This document shows positions 29,261 through 42,889 of a DNA stretch of 64,000 bases, one piece after another. This stretch comes from Rhea pennata (lineage: Eukaryota > Chordata > Aves > Rheiformes > Rheidae). A program made the translations under genes and the position numbers. The notes beneath the pieces were generated by a model. It had not been told where the DNA came from. It made no database searches and worked only from the letters and a program-made list of their open reading frames with translations. The stretch covers positions 6,918,157 through 6,982,156 of the forward strand of contig NC_084687.1 in NCBI RefSeq assembly GCF_028389875.1, in the 5' to 3' direction. Numbering within the stretch: the first letter of the stretch is position 1; each line of letters starts with the position of its first letter.

Positions 29261-32200
29261 ATGATTAGCCAACCTGAAAAGACACCACAACGGCATAAAC
29301 GTTCAAGTGAGAGCTATGATGAGAAGTGCGAGCGGCGGCATGAGACACGCGAGAATTTGCGGAGGCGAAAAAATGTGACCACGTGCCGGCGCATTGGGAA
29401 ATACATTGAAAAGGAAGCAGAGAAGCAGTCCCAGAGTCCCCGGCAGAGAGAGTTCCTGAGAAGAAGAAACCTAGTGACTGAAGAAACAAACAAACCAAGG
29501 AAACCTCTCCCGGGAGCACAAGCTCCCCTAGGACAAGGGAATGAGACATATATCCCCCAGCATCCCTCACCATGGGTGGATCTGAGGTCACCGGTTCCAT
29601 TCCAGGTAATACCTGGCTTTAAGGGCAATTAATTACTCACTATGTACCTTGTGCAGTGCCCACCAAAAGCAATAGGACCACCAGTTTCAACAGCACTGGG
29701 ATCCAAATCAAAGTAAAGACAAAAACGGAGAATGCACTAACAGTAACCTGTACTTCTTTAAGGACTCTGGAGTTGACCAAGTTTATCCTTGGTCATATCA
29801 CTCTGAGTGTGTTCCTCCCATTTTCCAAATCCTGAACTTTTATAAACTTGAACCAGATGGAGACTTACTGCCATTTCTCCAAGCACAACCCTACATCTTA
29901 ATTGCCAGATTATTGTTTTGCACTTAAATTGTTATTTTTACCCTTAAAAACTGAGCTCTAAGCATTTGGCTTCCCTCTGTCACCTTTACTGTCAGCAGGA
30001 AGTATGCAGGAGTTAGGATACAGTCTGTTACTCATTCAATATTACACACTACTCTGCTGCACAGCAAATACTAACCTAGAGGAGCCAGTGCACTGAATAA
30101 TACCTAGAGAGAGATACTATACAAAACACTCCAATCAGAGCCAGACAGACTTTCTTTCTAAACTTATACCCTGTGCAAACTGAATCATTTCCCCAGCATG
30201 TTATGAGTTCATCCTAGGGGCTTCATTGACATAAGCAACCAGAGAGAGCAGAATGCGAGATGACTGCAAAAGCACAGGCACACCTTCAAGTTCCCTTCAC
30301 AGAGTGAAAGGGTGGAGAGAAGTTATTTACCTCCTGCTACTATTTGGTTCACTAGGTTTAATTACATATTAGACAGCAAGAATCTAAAGCAAGCATTTAC
30401 ACGCATATGGCCCGTGCACAGTGCTTTCCACTCTTTGTTTCTTTGGTGGCAGCAGCATGCTTCATCTCTCATACCAGAACAAGGCTGCACGGAGACAAAG
30501 AAGTAGGTGGGAAAAGGCATGCCATTCTCCTCAGAAGCAGAGGAAGAACTCCACCGAGTGCACAATAGATACTTCTACACAAGGCAGCCAAATCAGAGCA
30601 GTATCATGAGCCAGGATCCAGCTCTCTGATACCAGAAGTTCTCACCCTTTCCAAAATGGGCTTGACACACTTCTGGCTTCTTTATCCTGTTTGGGGCACT
30701 CTGTATTCCCCCAGGAGCTAGCAGGTTTTCCCCTTGCTCCCCTACATGGCTTTTGAGATGCTGCAGTTCACATCACTTCAGCCAAAGTAACAAATCCTCA
30801 TGGAAATAGCTGCGGCCTCTCCCTGCATCTCTGCTGATGCTGCTCAGTCCATACTGTTCCCAGGTGACCCGGATGCAAAGCCTTAGCTGGGCCACAGCCA
30901 GTTCTTCTGTTTGCTCCTATCTCTTGTCAATCTGTTCCAGATACTCACAGAAGCTGCTGTGTTGTTTCAGCGCCCATGGAGCCACAGTGTGTCCCCATAC
31001 ACACACTACCAGTTTGGGGTCAGCACGCATCTCAGGCCGAGTAGTTTTCACTCCTGTGCCGTTTCATCAGAAAAGATCCCCAGTAAAGGCATCTCCACAG
31101 ACATTCAAGGTACATGAGGAACTGGCTGCCTAACCAGCACTTGTCTTTCAAAACAGAACCAGAACCACAGCACTTTCCTTCTACCTCCAAGTTTCAGTGG
31201 ACTTGTTAGGTGCAGGAGGTTTCTCATCTGCTGATGCAAGACCATTCGTTTGGCACCATCAGAAGACTGGGTTTTTGAGTTCTAGGGTAGCTTTTCCTCT
31301 AACACTAACTCCCTGGCTATCAGCAACATACCTATCGTTAAGTTTTTATCATCCTAGTCTGAATTTTTCTCCCCTTTGAACTGCACGTTTAAGAATATTT
31401 TTTCTACGGAAGCATAAACCAACTCAGCCCACAGTTCAATACACCCTGTTGTTGGATAAAAATAAGGCTCAGTTTTGTGCTACAGTTTTCTTGCAAATTC
31501 CCTAGATTATTTGATAGGATTGTGGGCTAATTTTAATCAGAAAATTATTTAATTAACATTTTTCTTTTCATCTGAGAATGGGATTCTTCCTTGCTCCTTG
31601 TCCCTATTCAGTTGTTTTACTAAATGCTGTTTAAACAACTATTCTCCAAAATGACACCATTTCTGAGATGGTGTAGATGCGTAGTCAAGCAAAAATGTAT
31701 TTCTTCATCCCTTGGGCTGAGGGAATCAGGCCCATATCCTTTTGTTTTCTTTTTTCAGAAACTCAGATACTTACAAATTCAAGTACAAAAATGAAAGACT
31801 CAAGCCAACAGACAGAGTAAGCATGTTCTCTCCTCCTTTTTTGAGTTGTGAATTCATAGATACCTTTAAGTCACTGGCCTTAGATGAAAAGGACTCTATA
31901 TATTTCATGTTAGCATAAGCTTTAGCTGTAGAAAAGAAATAATCACAGTCTGCTTTGGATGATGGGTAGAGGCTGATATCTACAGCTATGGATAGATTCA
32001 GAAATCGGTATCATATCGTCTTACTAACATATATTCCTTTTTATTTTAGTTATGGAATAGCAGTTTTAAATAAGGTAAGCTAAATACATGAATAATAATT
32101 ATTCTTGAATTCATGAAAAAGCAAGATTTGCTTCTAAGATTTCCAACTGGAACACTGACTGGTGCTATCTTTCTGCAGCTTCTGTTTGTGAAAAATTGTT

Positions 32201-35200
32201 ACTGTGGTAAAGAAAGGCACTCTATTTCAGAGATATAATTGTTTCTATGCAATAATTGCCCTGATTTGATATACTCTATGACAAGAATGGCATAACTCCA
32301 ATAGTGTAAGGAGTTACAGAACATATTTTCATTGTGCTGGGAAAAAAAAGACAGTATGTTATGTTTCTAATTTGTTGCATAGTAAACCCAAACTCATGCT
32401 GTTTATTTATTTCAAAGTGTTTGAAATTTGTAGCCATTTTATAGAATGGTTACATCAAATGATCCTACAGTTTTTAATACTTTCCCCTTTCCCTTTCAGG
32501 AAATAATGCAACTTTCCAACTACCTGAAGGTACGTACCAAATATTATAAGCACCTATCTAGAAAGTAACTGATGAAAGAGTATTTGAATGTTTTTTGTTG
32601 TTTTTAAATAAAAGAGTGTTTTGTGCCCAGTTTTAATATGGCAAGGAGAAAGCACAGATATGCTATTGAAGCCAAGGACCCATCTCAAACATACCAAACA
32701 GTGAAAACACTAATTATGAGCTGTAGGAATGAAACTAGTCAACTCTAGGCACCAAATCACACATAGAGCATCTATAAAAAACAGGCTTTCCTATTTCATC
32801 TGCAGGAGGCACTGCATCGGGAGCTGTTGCTGAAGCAGAAAATGGTGATTTTGCAGGAGCTTTTCTCCACACTGCTGCAAGCATCAGAAAAATCCTGGCA
32901 GGTACCAGATGACTGCACTAAACAACTCCAGCTGGTGCTGGGTTTGAGATTCTGTCTTGGCAGGGCCTAGCTTATGTACAGAAGCAAAAAGGACCCACAC
33001 GTCTCATTTTATTTCCAATAGCTAATTTCTAGCTCTGCCTAATCTTAACTTTTTAGGGGCTTGGAGATGTTACAAGTCTAAAGCTCAACTCTATTTGCTA
33101 GAAGATAAGATGTCATGCAGAACTGTTTACCTGGGCAGAAAGGCACTACTTTACCTTCCTCTTTCGTTTCAGTCATCTTTCTTTTTACGACTAGTTGAAT
33201 ACAAACTCAGAAAGAAGTCAAGGTTTTACTTTGCTTGAATTTTTTCATTTTTGTCCCCATGTTTGATGAAAACATGGTTACTAGATTTACTTTTTATTAT
33301 TTTATTTATTTATTTTTCTTTCAGATTAACAGGAAGTATTAGCTTTCCCTCCCCTATTATTATTCTTTAAGGTTTTGGGTTTCCTATACTTGCTTTTTAC
33401 AGTGTTTCTTAAATAAAAAGCAAATGGAAGTATAAGTGGAAAAGATCAGATTGAAGGCAAACAACAATCTGTGATCTTTTCTGCCCCAGTGAAGACAAAT
33501 TTCAAATTATTTTGTCAAAATGACTTTTCTGGCTAAAATAAAAAATTTAGATGCACATAAAACATTATGTTTTTTGTTGGGGAGTAGGTGCAACAAAAAC
33601 TTTTTTTTTTCTAAAGCAAGAACACAATGACCAAAGAACCCCGATCTGTCTGATATGCTCCACCTTACTCAGTTTCCTGCTGACAAAGAACAGCAGAGAC
33701 ATCCTCTGCACACACCACTGCCTTGGTTCCTTCATGAGACATATTTCCAGTCCCAGATATAAGCCAGGAGATACTGCACACAGTACTGCACAGCTCTTAA
33801 AAACCTCTTTAATCTTAAATGCACTGCTGAATCATGGCCCTATATCTCACTGTTTCCCACAACTCAAACTAAATCCTCTGGTCAGCACTGATCAAGGGCC
33901 CATTTTTTGCTAGAGATTAGGAGGTGAAGTTAAGGTGATGTACTTTATAACTCATTTTATGGTGACACAATATTTTACATAAGAATATTAAATCAAATAT
34001 TAACATACATTTTGTTGTGCCATAATAAATTAACAGTACTAAAGAAAAAAAGGTTTTAAGGTTCTGTTGGGGCAGAGGAGCAAATGATTGGGTGAGATGG
34101 TATAAAAAAATTGTGTTAGATGTACTGCGGTTAGAAACTTCCGCCTTTGCTCACTTCTTCAAAATATAACATGAGCAGGAAAAAACACTGACACACATGC
34201 ACTGCAGAAAGTAGCCATGAAACCTCAGATTAGAAACAGGTGGGTGCATTTTACCTCTTGCTATCTCTTCTATAGAAAAGAAACTGTCCTGCCACCTCTA
34301 CATTCAGCCTTTCATCAGAGACTAAAAATTAACTTGTTGCTGGCATTGTAGCCAAGAAGGCAAACAAAGAAGAAGCTACATACTGAGAAGTGATCCTTTG
34401 GTAGCACCTAGAGCACATAGTGAGGGAGGCAGGCTAGAGGGGGAAAGGGGCTTCCTCAGGAGATGCTGTCAGAGGAGGGTACAGACAGGTCCTATGCTAT
34501 GTGCTGTGCACCAATTGTCAGTTATCTGTTCCCAGGCCTAGGTGAGATGTTAAATATTGGTGCAGCAATTTTAACCTCCAAAACATTAGAAAGGATTAAG
34601 AAGTGTGATTGCATATACATGACCGACTGGGCAATAACTCGTAAATTAGCCAGTCATTTTTGAGAGCCTGCTTCTTGTGTTCATGGGTGCTTTCTGATTT
34701 GTTAGAGGAAGTGAGTACTCTTTAGGAGAACAGGAGTGTAGTTAAACTGAAGAGTAAATCCTTTGGTTCCTTCCCCCTCCCACTATTTAACTTGTACTAA
34801 CTTAAACAACTTTAACTTGGTTAAAGACACCTATGTACCAGAGATCTGGGCCTATGTTCTCCCATTTGTTGTAATACTTGCTTGCATATGTATTGATTCA
34901 AATATATTGAAACTGTCAGATTAAGGAAGCTAAGTAAGTCTCTTATTAAGAGTAATTAGTTTTGAGCTGCACTCATTCTTAAAGAATGAACTTAAGATTT
35001 TTTGATACATTTTTCTTTCCCTTTCTGTAAAGTTGACCCTAACTTTTGAGAGTATCTTACAATTCTGCAGAGGCTTTTTGTCATTTTCAGAGTATTGCTA
35101 CTCTGGAGCCTTTTTTCTAGCAAAAGCATTGTGTTTAGGCAAACTGAAAATATTCCAAAAACAGTGCTTAAAACTGTTGCTTTAAACCAGCTATTTAAAA

Positions 35201-38200
35201 CAACTAAGAGCCAGGAGCGCCAGAGACAATCTACCAGTTGTAGGACAAACAGAACACTACAGCTGTCAGACAAAAACCGTTTTAAAACACCCACACATCA
35301 CTTCACTGATGCTATAGAGAAATGCAGCAGAGGAGAGAGTTTTCAGCCAAAGGTTTTTGAGCTGCTCATTCCAGTAACTCTTTAAACTCTGAAGATAAGG
35401 ATGATATGCAAGAAGAGGCATATTTGGAATGCATTAACCCTGATCCTTTCCTCTGACTGGATTTCAGTAGCTATCTTCAGGTTATCTGTCAAGGCTTAGT
35501 GCAAGGATCCACAAGCAGTGTCAGCTGTTACCTGAGGCACTGCAGAACTGGGGTGGGGTGGACACAAACAAAAAAACCCACCATATGATGGTAGCTACAG
35601 TCACAGTATTTTCTTACCAGCCTCTTTCAGGTGGATAACCATTAACAGGAGAGTTGGACCAAAATTTCCTAGCATAACTTTTTTGGTCAGAGACATAGTT
35701 TCTTATGCTTGCCTACGTATATGCATGTTAACGCACCCCTCACTGACACAGTAGTTCTGGTAAAAGCTTTTACAGGTAGCTTATTCCATTTAGGGAAATC
35801 TCTGTGCTGCATGTTCTTTTGCCAATGTATAAGCTGCTATAATCTTGCCAGCACATTTCTGCTCTCAAGTGTAGGAAAGGCTTGGTGCTCAGTTGCCTTG
35901 TACTTTACAGTCATTTACAGCTGCCTAGAATGGCCATAAAACACTACTATCCTCTTGAAATGAACTTTTAAAAATAGCAGAATAAAATTAACTGCAAGGG
36001 AAAATTAGATATATGATACAAAAATGCTTTTTAAAATACCACCTACATTTTAAGACATAGCCTTTGGGTTTTTTTTTAAGCTGAACAACTGAACTTGGAA
36101 GATTGACTCTTTGGGACTGTAAATATACCTCTGCGTAAATTTAAACAGTACTTTAACACCAGAGAACCTAGTTTTGCTTAGGTCTAAAAGCTATTCCTAT
36201 AACATCAAGGAGTTACTCATTCAGAGGCTTGACTTCAAACAGTAGCAAGAAGAGATGATTTGGGCATTCTCAGTATCAGTAGTGGAAAAAAGTCTGTGTG
36301 AACTCTTTGCTAGAGATTTTATCTGAATTTGCATGCAAGTCTGGTTTCATATAACTTCGGTAAAAAGCCTAAGCAAAGATTATAACAGGGAAAATGAATC
36401 ATCATTGTTGCCCTCTATCCCCCTGCCCAGCTGTGAGATGGTGCAATGCAGACCCAAGCTATTTCCTAAGGAAACCAGTAAGACAAGACATTACCAGCCA
36501 GAGCTTTAGGCAAAGAATGTTGCAGGGAGGAACAATCATCATCCAGGAAACAAGGCTGTATGAGCAGACAAGACAGCAATGATGCTTAGAATAGATTCAA
36601 CCAGACTAACTTGAAATGAGAAGTTAATAGCAAAGTGATTCCACTGCAAATATCTGCACTCCTTTAACTGGTGGAATTGCCTCAGGAGAGTTTTTCAATA
36701 TGTATTTTTTTTCCCCCATATCCTATTTATTCTGAGATTGCAAAAGCTTATTTGAAATCCAAATGTTGAAAAGATTTTGATCAAATCTAGCTATAATATT
36801 ATACAAAAAAGGAAGAAAGTGAATCAAAACACAAGCCAGCAAAACACTGTATTTTCAAAGAGGAAATATTGTGCAAGTCATGATTCCACACATTGATCCA
36901 ATTGTTCTGTTCTGTTTGTTTGTTTTCTCTCTAGGGTCAGCTAAATGAAGATAAACTGAAGTGTAAGCTTAGAGCACTTGAAAATCAACTGCAGGCCTGC
37001 ACCCAGGTAATCTATTTGACTCTGAAAACCAAACATGGATTAAGAAATGCACAAAAATGAAATAGGGAATCAATAGGTTTGGTCTCAGTTTCTAAAGAAA
37101 TCTGATTAGATATGGTTCTGAAAACTACTTTTCCTCTTTGCTGAAGCAAGGCTTCTCAGCAAGTTAGCAGCAGCATTTACACACTGTGGATTTGCTAATA
37201 TTCAGGTTTATCAAGAATAGAAATATGTCAGATAAGACCCTTCAAGCAGTTTAATTCTTCATTTAAAGAGCTACTCAAAGGAGTGTGTGAAGAAGATCCT
37301 CATAGAGATGGAGAACCAAAAACAGACCTACGAGCAGAAGGCAAAAGAGGCTCTTCAGAAAATGCTTGAGGACAAACTTCAAGCAGAACAGCAGCTGCAA
37401 AACTCTCAGGTAAGAGATATTTTACCTCTGGTTCTGCTTCAGTCTAGTTTTACTGCCCCTTAATTCAGTGAAAGATGACGACTAATTTACCATTATCAAC
37501 AGAGATGCAGAAATAACATATTTTAGTTACTGAGCAAAGCCTCAAGCAGTTATCCCCTTAGTGGCAAGCTTCTTTGGAATATGTTTGATAACCTGCACTC
37601 ATTTTGTGAGCCACAGATTGGGTTATTAAAAGCATTTCACACCTGGAGAAATAAGCTGTTGTTTGGCAGTTTTGTGTGTGATTCCCTCTTCTCCATGGTC
37701 CCTCAGTCCATTTCCAGCCTCCCCACATGCACACACAAGTAACAAGCTACGAACACATTAAGTGCATGAGATCTCTACAGATGCTTTTCCTGAGACAGCT
37801 CTTTCAGACCAAAATATATTTTCTATGTAAAGCATTTTATGGGTCAAAAAATGCCAAATGTTATTTTCAGAACAATAAATAAATCATATCTCATGTGGGA
37901 TGCTAATATTACCAGACCTCTAAATCCACACAGGCACAAAACTTCAGGTAATGCCCTCCAGTAAACCTGCAGTAGTTAATCTCACCTCTGCGTGAACAAC
38001 CCAACCGTCACGGTAAAACCCTTCTCCCTATTTTCAGGCTGTCCATCAGGTGGCGTCACATTCACATACGTTCTGCTGCTACATAAAGCAAGTTAGCATA
38101 ATTCTTTTTATTACAGATGCAGAGAGCTGATCTCCCACTGCTTGCTCCCCCAGTCTGACACCATGCCTAGAGGCACAAGCTAAGCTAAAACGAATGAGGG

Positions 38201-41200
38201 CTATTTCCCTCCTCAGGTTGAACGCACATAGAGCTATACTGAGTTTAATCAACTACTATGATTCTTCCCAATTGTTACTTCAATGTAGGTTGCTGCTAAG
38301 AGCCCTCACATTAGGAAGTTAACCTGCAGGTGTTCACTTTCTTCCCCAGCGATCTCTAGCAGTTACAAAAGAAGACTGTGCCCTCTGGAAAGAGCACTAC
38401 AATACACTGAAAGCTGAATGGACCGAGATGACCAAAACACATGCTGAGCTCGAGAACAATTTCTACGTTTTGCAAAGCAAACTGCAAGTATGTTAGTTCT
38501 CTTGTAGGGATAGTATCCATTGCCCACCAGAATCCACATTTTCTGATTTGTGGATAGAGAAAGCACATAAGTTTTGATCACTTCAAGAAAGCACCTTTGA
38601 TAAAGCAGTGCTGTTACACACACAATCTGATTTCAGGCCCACATCACATGTTCTCCAAATTGTTCAGTTATAAATCACTTACATGCAGTCTTGATGTTGT
38701 GGTTCTTCCCACATTCAGCAGGCAGACAGGCAGAATGAAGAGCTTCACTGGGCCTTGCGTAACCTGGAAAACGAACATGCAGAACTCCGCCTGAGAATCA
38801 ATGCCTTGCAAGAGGACAACAAGCTTAAAGCAGAACATATCAGTGCTATAGAAGGTATAATGCGGAGAGGGAGTATGAGGGTCAGTCCCTGAAATGAATG
38901 GCAGATATACCTTAAAAAAAAAAAACACTTTCAAATAACATGTTCTTAAAGGCAAGCACAGACATACAGAAAAGAAACTTTATTTAAGTGTATTGCACAT
39001 CTCAGCTTGCAGAGAGAGCCTTGATTTTCAAAAGAGCTGCTGGAGTAAATAGTTTCCAGCTAGATTAAAGGCATTTCAGAGAAGCTGAATTACTATCCTA
39101 GAAGAAAGGATGAAATGAGAGACCTGAAAAAAAGATCAGCCCTCAGCTTTGATAAAGACACTTGCATCCTTTGGCAAATCTATCAAACAGCAATAACGCA
39201 AGCCCACTCTCACATGAGCGGTGAGGCAGAAGCCATTACTATTTTGAAGCGCTGCATAGCGATGGATATTAGTGTATAAATAAATGTTGATAGTGACTTT
39301 ATTTGCCATTTCAGATAGAGGCAATGAAATTCACACAAACTTGACATGACAAATTCTTTGATACAATTAATAAACAGTAAATGGATGACAGTCCTATTTT
39401 CATAACATGTTAAAGTCTCACTCAAACATGCTTAAAATGATAGAATGCAAGAAGTACTAGAAGAAGCAATCATAAACACAGTTAACATCTAAGAATCATA
39501 TTTCTTCGGAGATTAGAGTTCAGTAGCCTCCCAACAATGTTAATTCCACTTTGCAAATTTGAAGAAAGCCAAATTTCTCTTACTTGCATAAAAGATACAC
39601 AGAGTTTTGCATCAATATTGATTTGTTTGTTTGTTTTAATTTCAGGTAAATTACAAAGAGAACAAAAACAGAAGATAAACTTGGAGGAAACAATTAGCCA
39701 TTTGCATAGTAAGTCATACTCAGAAGCGCAAAGTAAAGAGATCCAGCATTTTTAAATTATTGAGTATAGCACTGCTCAGCCTTACCTTGCACAGCATCTT
39801 TAGTATAGACTTTATCCCAAGTGCCTCACTGTATTAAATGGGCAAAGCAGCAAATATTTTTCAGTTTTTCCAAATACTGGTACTGGAAACCTTGCACTTC
39901 CTGTACTCTTTGGGAATATGGATCAGGTCAGGAATTGCCAAGGAAGGGAGAAAAGCCACCAGCCCAAGGAAACTGCTTATTCTGAAAAAGTCTTCCACTT
40001 TCTACCTGCTTTAGTTTAGATAAAGAGTCTCAAAACATGGAAGGTTTAGATTAAGGAGGAAGGGAGATAAAACACATCAAATAGAAGAGATTTTCGGGGT
40101 GCTTCTGATGATAACAGTGACCTTTTACATTCACAGATTTGTTACAGAACCAGAGCAATGAACAGAAAACTCCAGAAGTGATGGTTCAAAGGAAAGGTCA
40201 GCAAACTTTGTAACTCCGATCTAGAACAGCAATTACTCCTCTAACTGCACACAAAGACATTACAAGTGACTCTAGAAGAACTCTGTATCTGTTTAGCATA
40301 AAGTTTGGGTTGTCTTTTTCTTTTTGTTTCTTAATTGCACATAGCAGGTTATTATATCCTGCTAGCTAACATTAAAATGCAAGTGTATTTATGATGGCAA
40401 ATATTTTGAAAAAATAAATTGATTCCATTTCAAGTTCTGCTTCAGTTGATATACTTTGTTTTTTTTGAAGAAAATATATTTGAGATGGCTATTACAGCTG
40501 AGATAAAGAAAGTAATACAAGAAGTTTTAACTTTTCTTCTCCCCATTTCTAGCAACTGCTTAGAAATATTCCTCTCAAAAATGATCAATTTGTATCCATA
40601 GCAGAGCACTATGATAACTAATCCAGCTCCTGTGGCCTCTTCTATGCTGTAGTATGCAAATATTATCTCAAAAGTGTCCTGAGTTTGTGTGTGAGAGAGA
40701 GAGAGAGCGCGTGCCTGGATCTGTTTCTCATCAAAAGCCTGTTTTTCTAGATCAGGTTCTCACCACGCAGACCCCACCTCTCACTCCTACCACAAAAAAA
40801 CAAAGTGCTCTGTTAGAGCAGCCAGAGAAGGAAGGAGAAGAAATTCTGAAAGATGAGATGCAGAAAAAGACATCCCAACTTACAGCAAAGGAAAATGAGG
40901 TGAGGAAGTCACTGAAATCACAGATAAAATTAAATTATCTAGTTAGGGAATGTGCTGCTAGTGTAAGTACTCCAAGAATCAAAAACATGAAATCTCCTAA
41001 AAATAACCATACCTGCACATTGTATCCAATACTTATATGGTCTGTCTTCCCTAGATTTTTATTCCAGTACCAACCTCAGCTAAACCCCAGACACAGCATC
41101 TGTGAGTAAGGCCAAGACACTCTGCATCCTTGAAAAGAAGGCACTGTTTCAGAAGCTGCTATGAAGCCCTCTAGAGAGAAATCCATCTTTGTTCTCAGAG

Positions 41201-42717
41201 GCCAAAGAGCCTCAACAGCCTTGCAGGGAAAAGCCAGTTACTTTGCTTCAACAGCTGAAGTGTGGCCCTAGCGCAAAGGGAGAACAGAAGAAAAGGCTTA
41301 CAAATAACAGAACAGCCTACTAACAAAAGCAATACCCATACAACTGGGCTACAAGAAACTTCAAAAATTTCTGATCTCATGTGCTTTTTCTCATCTGAGA
41401 AACTGGAAGCACAAACTGCACCCTCTGCCCAGACAGCAGTCCCACAAAATTTTTACAGCAGTACTTAGATAGCAGGGAATTATAAAACAAGGATTTATAT
41501 CTTACCACAGCAGAGCTTAGAGTCACTCAGGAGAACAACTTGTCCTACTAACCCAGCCACAGTGAGTGCACCAGAGCACCAGCTGTTACTCAGCATCAGC
41601 TGTTGAAGGGGGTGTGCAAATCACAATCACAGGAAAAAGAAACAGCTGTGAAAGGGCCTAGCCACCAGGTCTCCCCTTGCAGCAGCCACTGAGGGTTCTC
41701 CCACTACAGCAGGGCTCAGGGAAGCCCGCATCTCCCTCAGCAGGTCTTGCAATTCACATGTGAGTTTCCAGGAAGGCACAGGCCTTCATGTCTTGCTCAT
41801 GCCACACGGCTGAATCTGCAAGACCTCTGGGCTTTGGGGCTGTGCAGCATGACCGAGGTGCCTGCACCTCGCATGCCCCACAGCATGGGAGGGCCAAAGG
41901 ACTCTGCAAGTGTTTGCAAAGTCAGTGAAATTCAGAATGAGTGTAGGAATGAAACCCTGCTGCAGGTTTACAGTCTACTTCCTCCCATTCTGCACACAAG
42001 AATGCTATTTGTGCTCAGAAAAAAATAGCTATTGCTTCTTTCTCCCATGTGATTTGAATGCTGCTGAAAGATGCCAGCAAAACAGTATTGGCCATGGGAC
42101 GCTAACAGAGGGGCAACTGCCTTTTATCACCATGTTCCCAATAATACTATACTCTGTTCTGTCCTACATGACAGAGGTAATAGAAGCAAAATCCCTCATC
42201 CTTACAGCACCAATGCACTAGGATGTGAAGCTCTGCAACCACTGCATGAGATGTGGCAATCTCAGTGCATTCAAAATGAACAGGATCAATCTTCCTAACA
42301 ATCATTTCCTTTGTTTCCAGTGCACAGAGCTGCGTTTGGAGCTGGAGGCCCTCAGCGACGAGTACCGCTCCTGCCTGACCAAATTACGCCAATGCCGAGA
42401 TGAGCTTAATCAATTCCATAGCAAACAGTCAAAAGTAGGAGAAGTTCCTTTCTCTGGGTTCCACTCACCACTGCAAATAGTGCAAGTCCCTTCAGACTGC
42501 AGCTGCAGATGGGTCTGGGAAAAATTCTCTCTCATTTATTTGGGCAGTGCAGAAAGATGAATGAATGTCTATTGGAGATGGAAAGTTTCTTCTGCCTACC
42601 CCTTTTGCAGTAACACTTACTTCTCTTTTTCAGAGGCAGCATGGTAACTGGATCCCTCTCCTAGTGCTGGCAATAGCAATGGTCATAGCAGCTTTCCTAG
42701 TAAGTTATGCATCATAA
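29261..42717 (+). CDS. TRAF3IP3: TRAF3-interacting JNK-activating modulator (T3JAM), 15 coding exons
   Basis: This coiled-coil, C-terminally anchored adaptor binds TRAF3 and acts in lymphocyte and antiviral signalling in mammals. Exons: 29261-29605, 31071-31109, 31767-31816, 32050-32074, 32500-32529, 32806-32901, 36935-37006, 37269-37409, 38350-38487, 38719-38854, 39646-39708, 40137-40196, 40751-40899, 42321-42434 and 42634-42717. Total 1542 nt, 513 aa (human 551). The conserved N-terminal block SYDEKCERR...NVTTCR matches human. Residues about 155-480 are heptad-like coiled coil (KQKMVILQ, LSDEYRSCL, QCRDELNQ). A transmembrane segment covers about 493-511, just before the stop, so it is tail-anchored. 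The ATG at 29261 was chosen because MISQP matches human MISPD; the open frame upstream has only TTG. The 39-nt exon 2 and the acceptor of exon 3 are uncertain. The AATAAA is at 42869-42874. Confidence 0.93.
38043..38055 (+). promoter_or_regulatory. Possible CTCF-type motif in a TRAF3IP3 intron
   Basis: CCATCAGGTGGCG agrees with the CTCF core pattern CCASNAGRKGGCR except at its fourth base. It lies between coding exons 8 and 9. A single motif match is weak evidence for occupancy. Confidence 0.25.
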
Positions 42718-42868
42718 AGAACCTTTACAATTACCTCACTTCAGGAACTGACTTCTGCTTTAAAAACAACAGCAACAAGCCCTTACTGCAATATACATGC
42801 CACTGTTTTTATACTTGTTTGGTTTATATTTTGAGCTGGTCTCACTCCAAACGAACTCCCATGGTTCT

Positions 42869-42874
42869 AATAAA
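42869..42874 (+). terminator. TRAF3IP3: TRAF3IP3 polyadenylation signal AATAAA
   Basis: This is the first canonical AATAAA after the stop, giving a 3' UTR of about 170 bp. TRAF3IP3 and C1orf74 converge here. Confidence 0.7.
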
Positions 42875-42889
42875 TGCTGTGAGATCATT

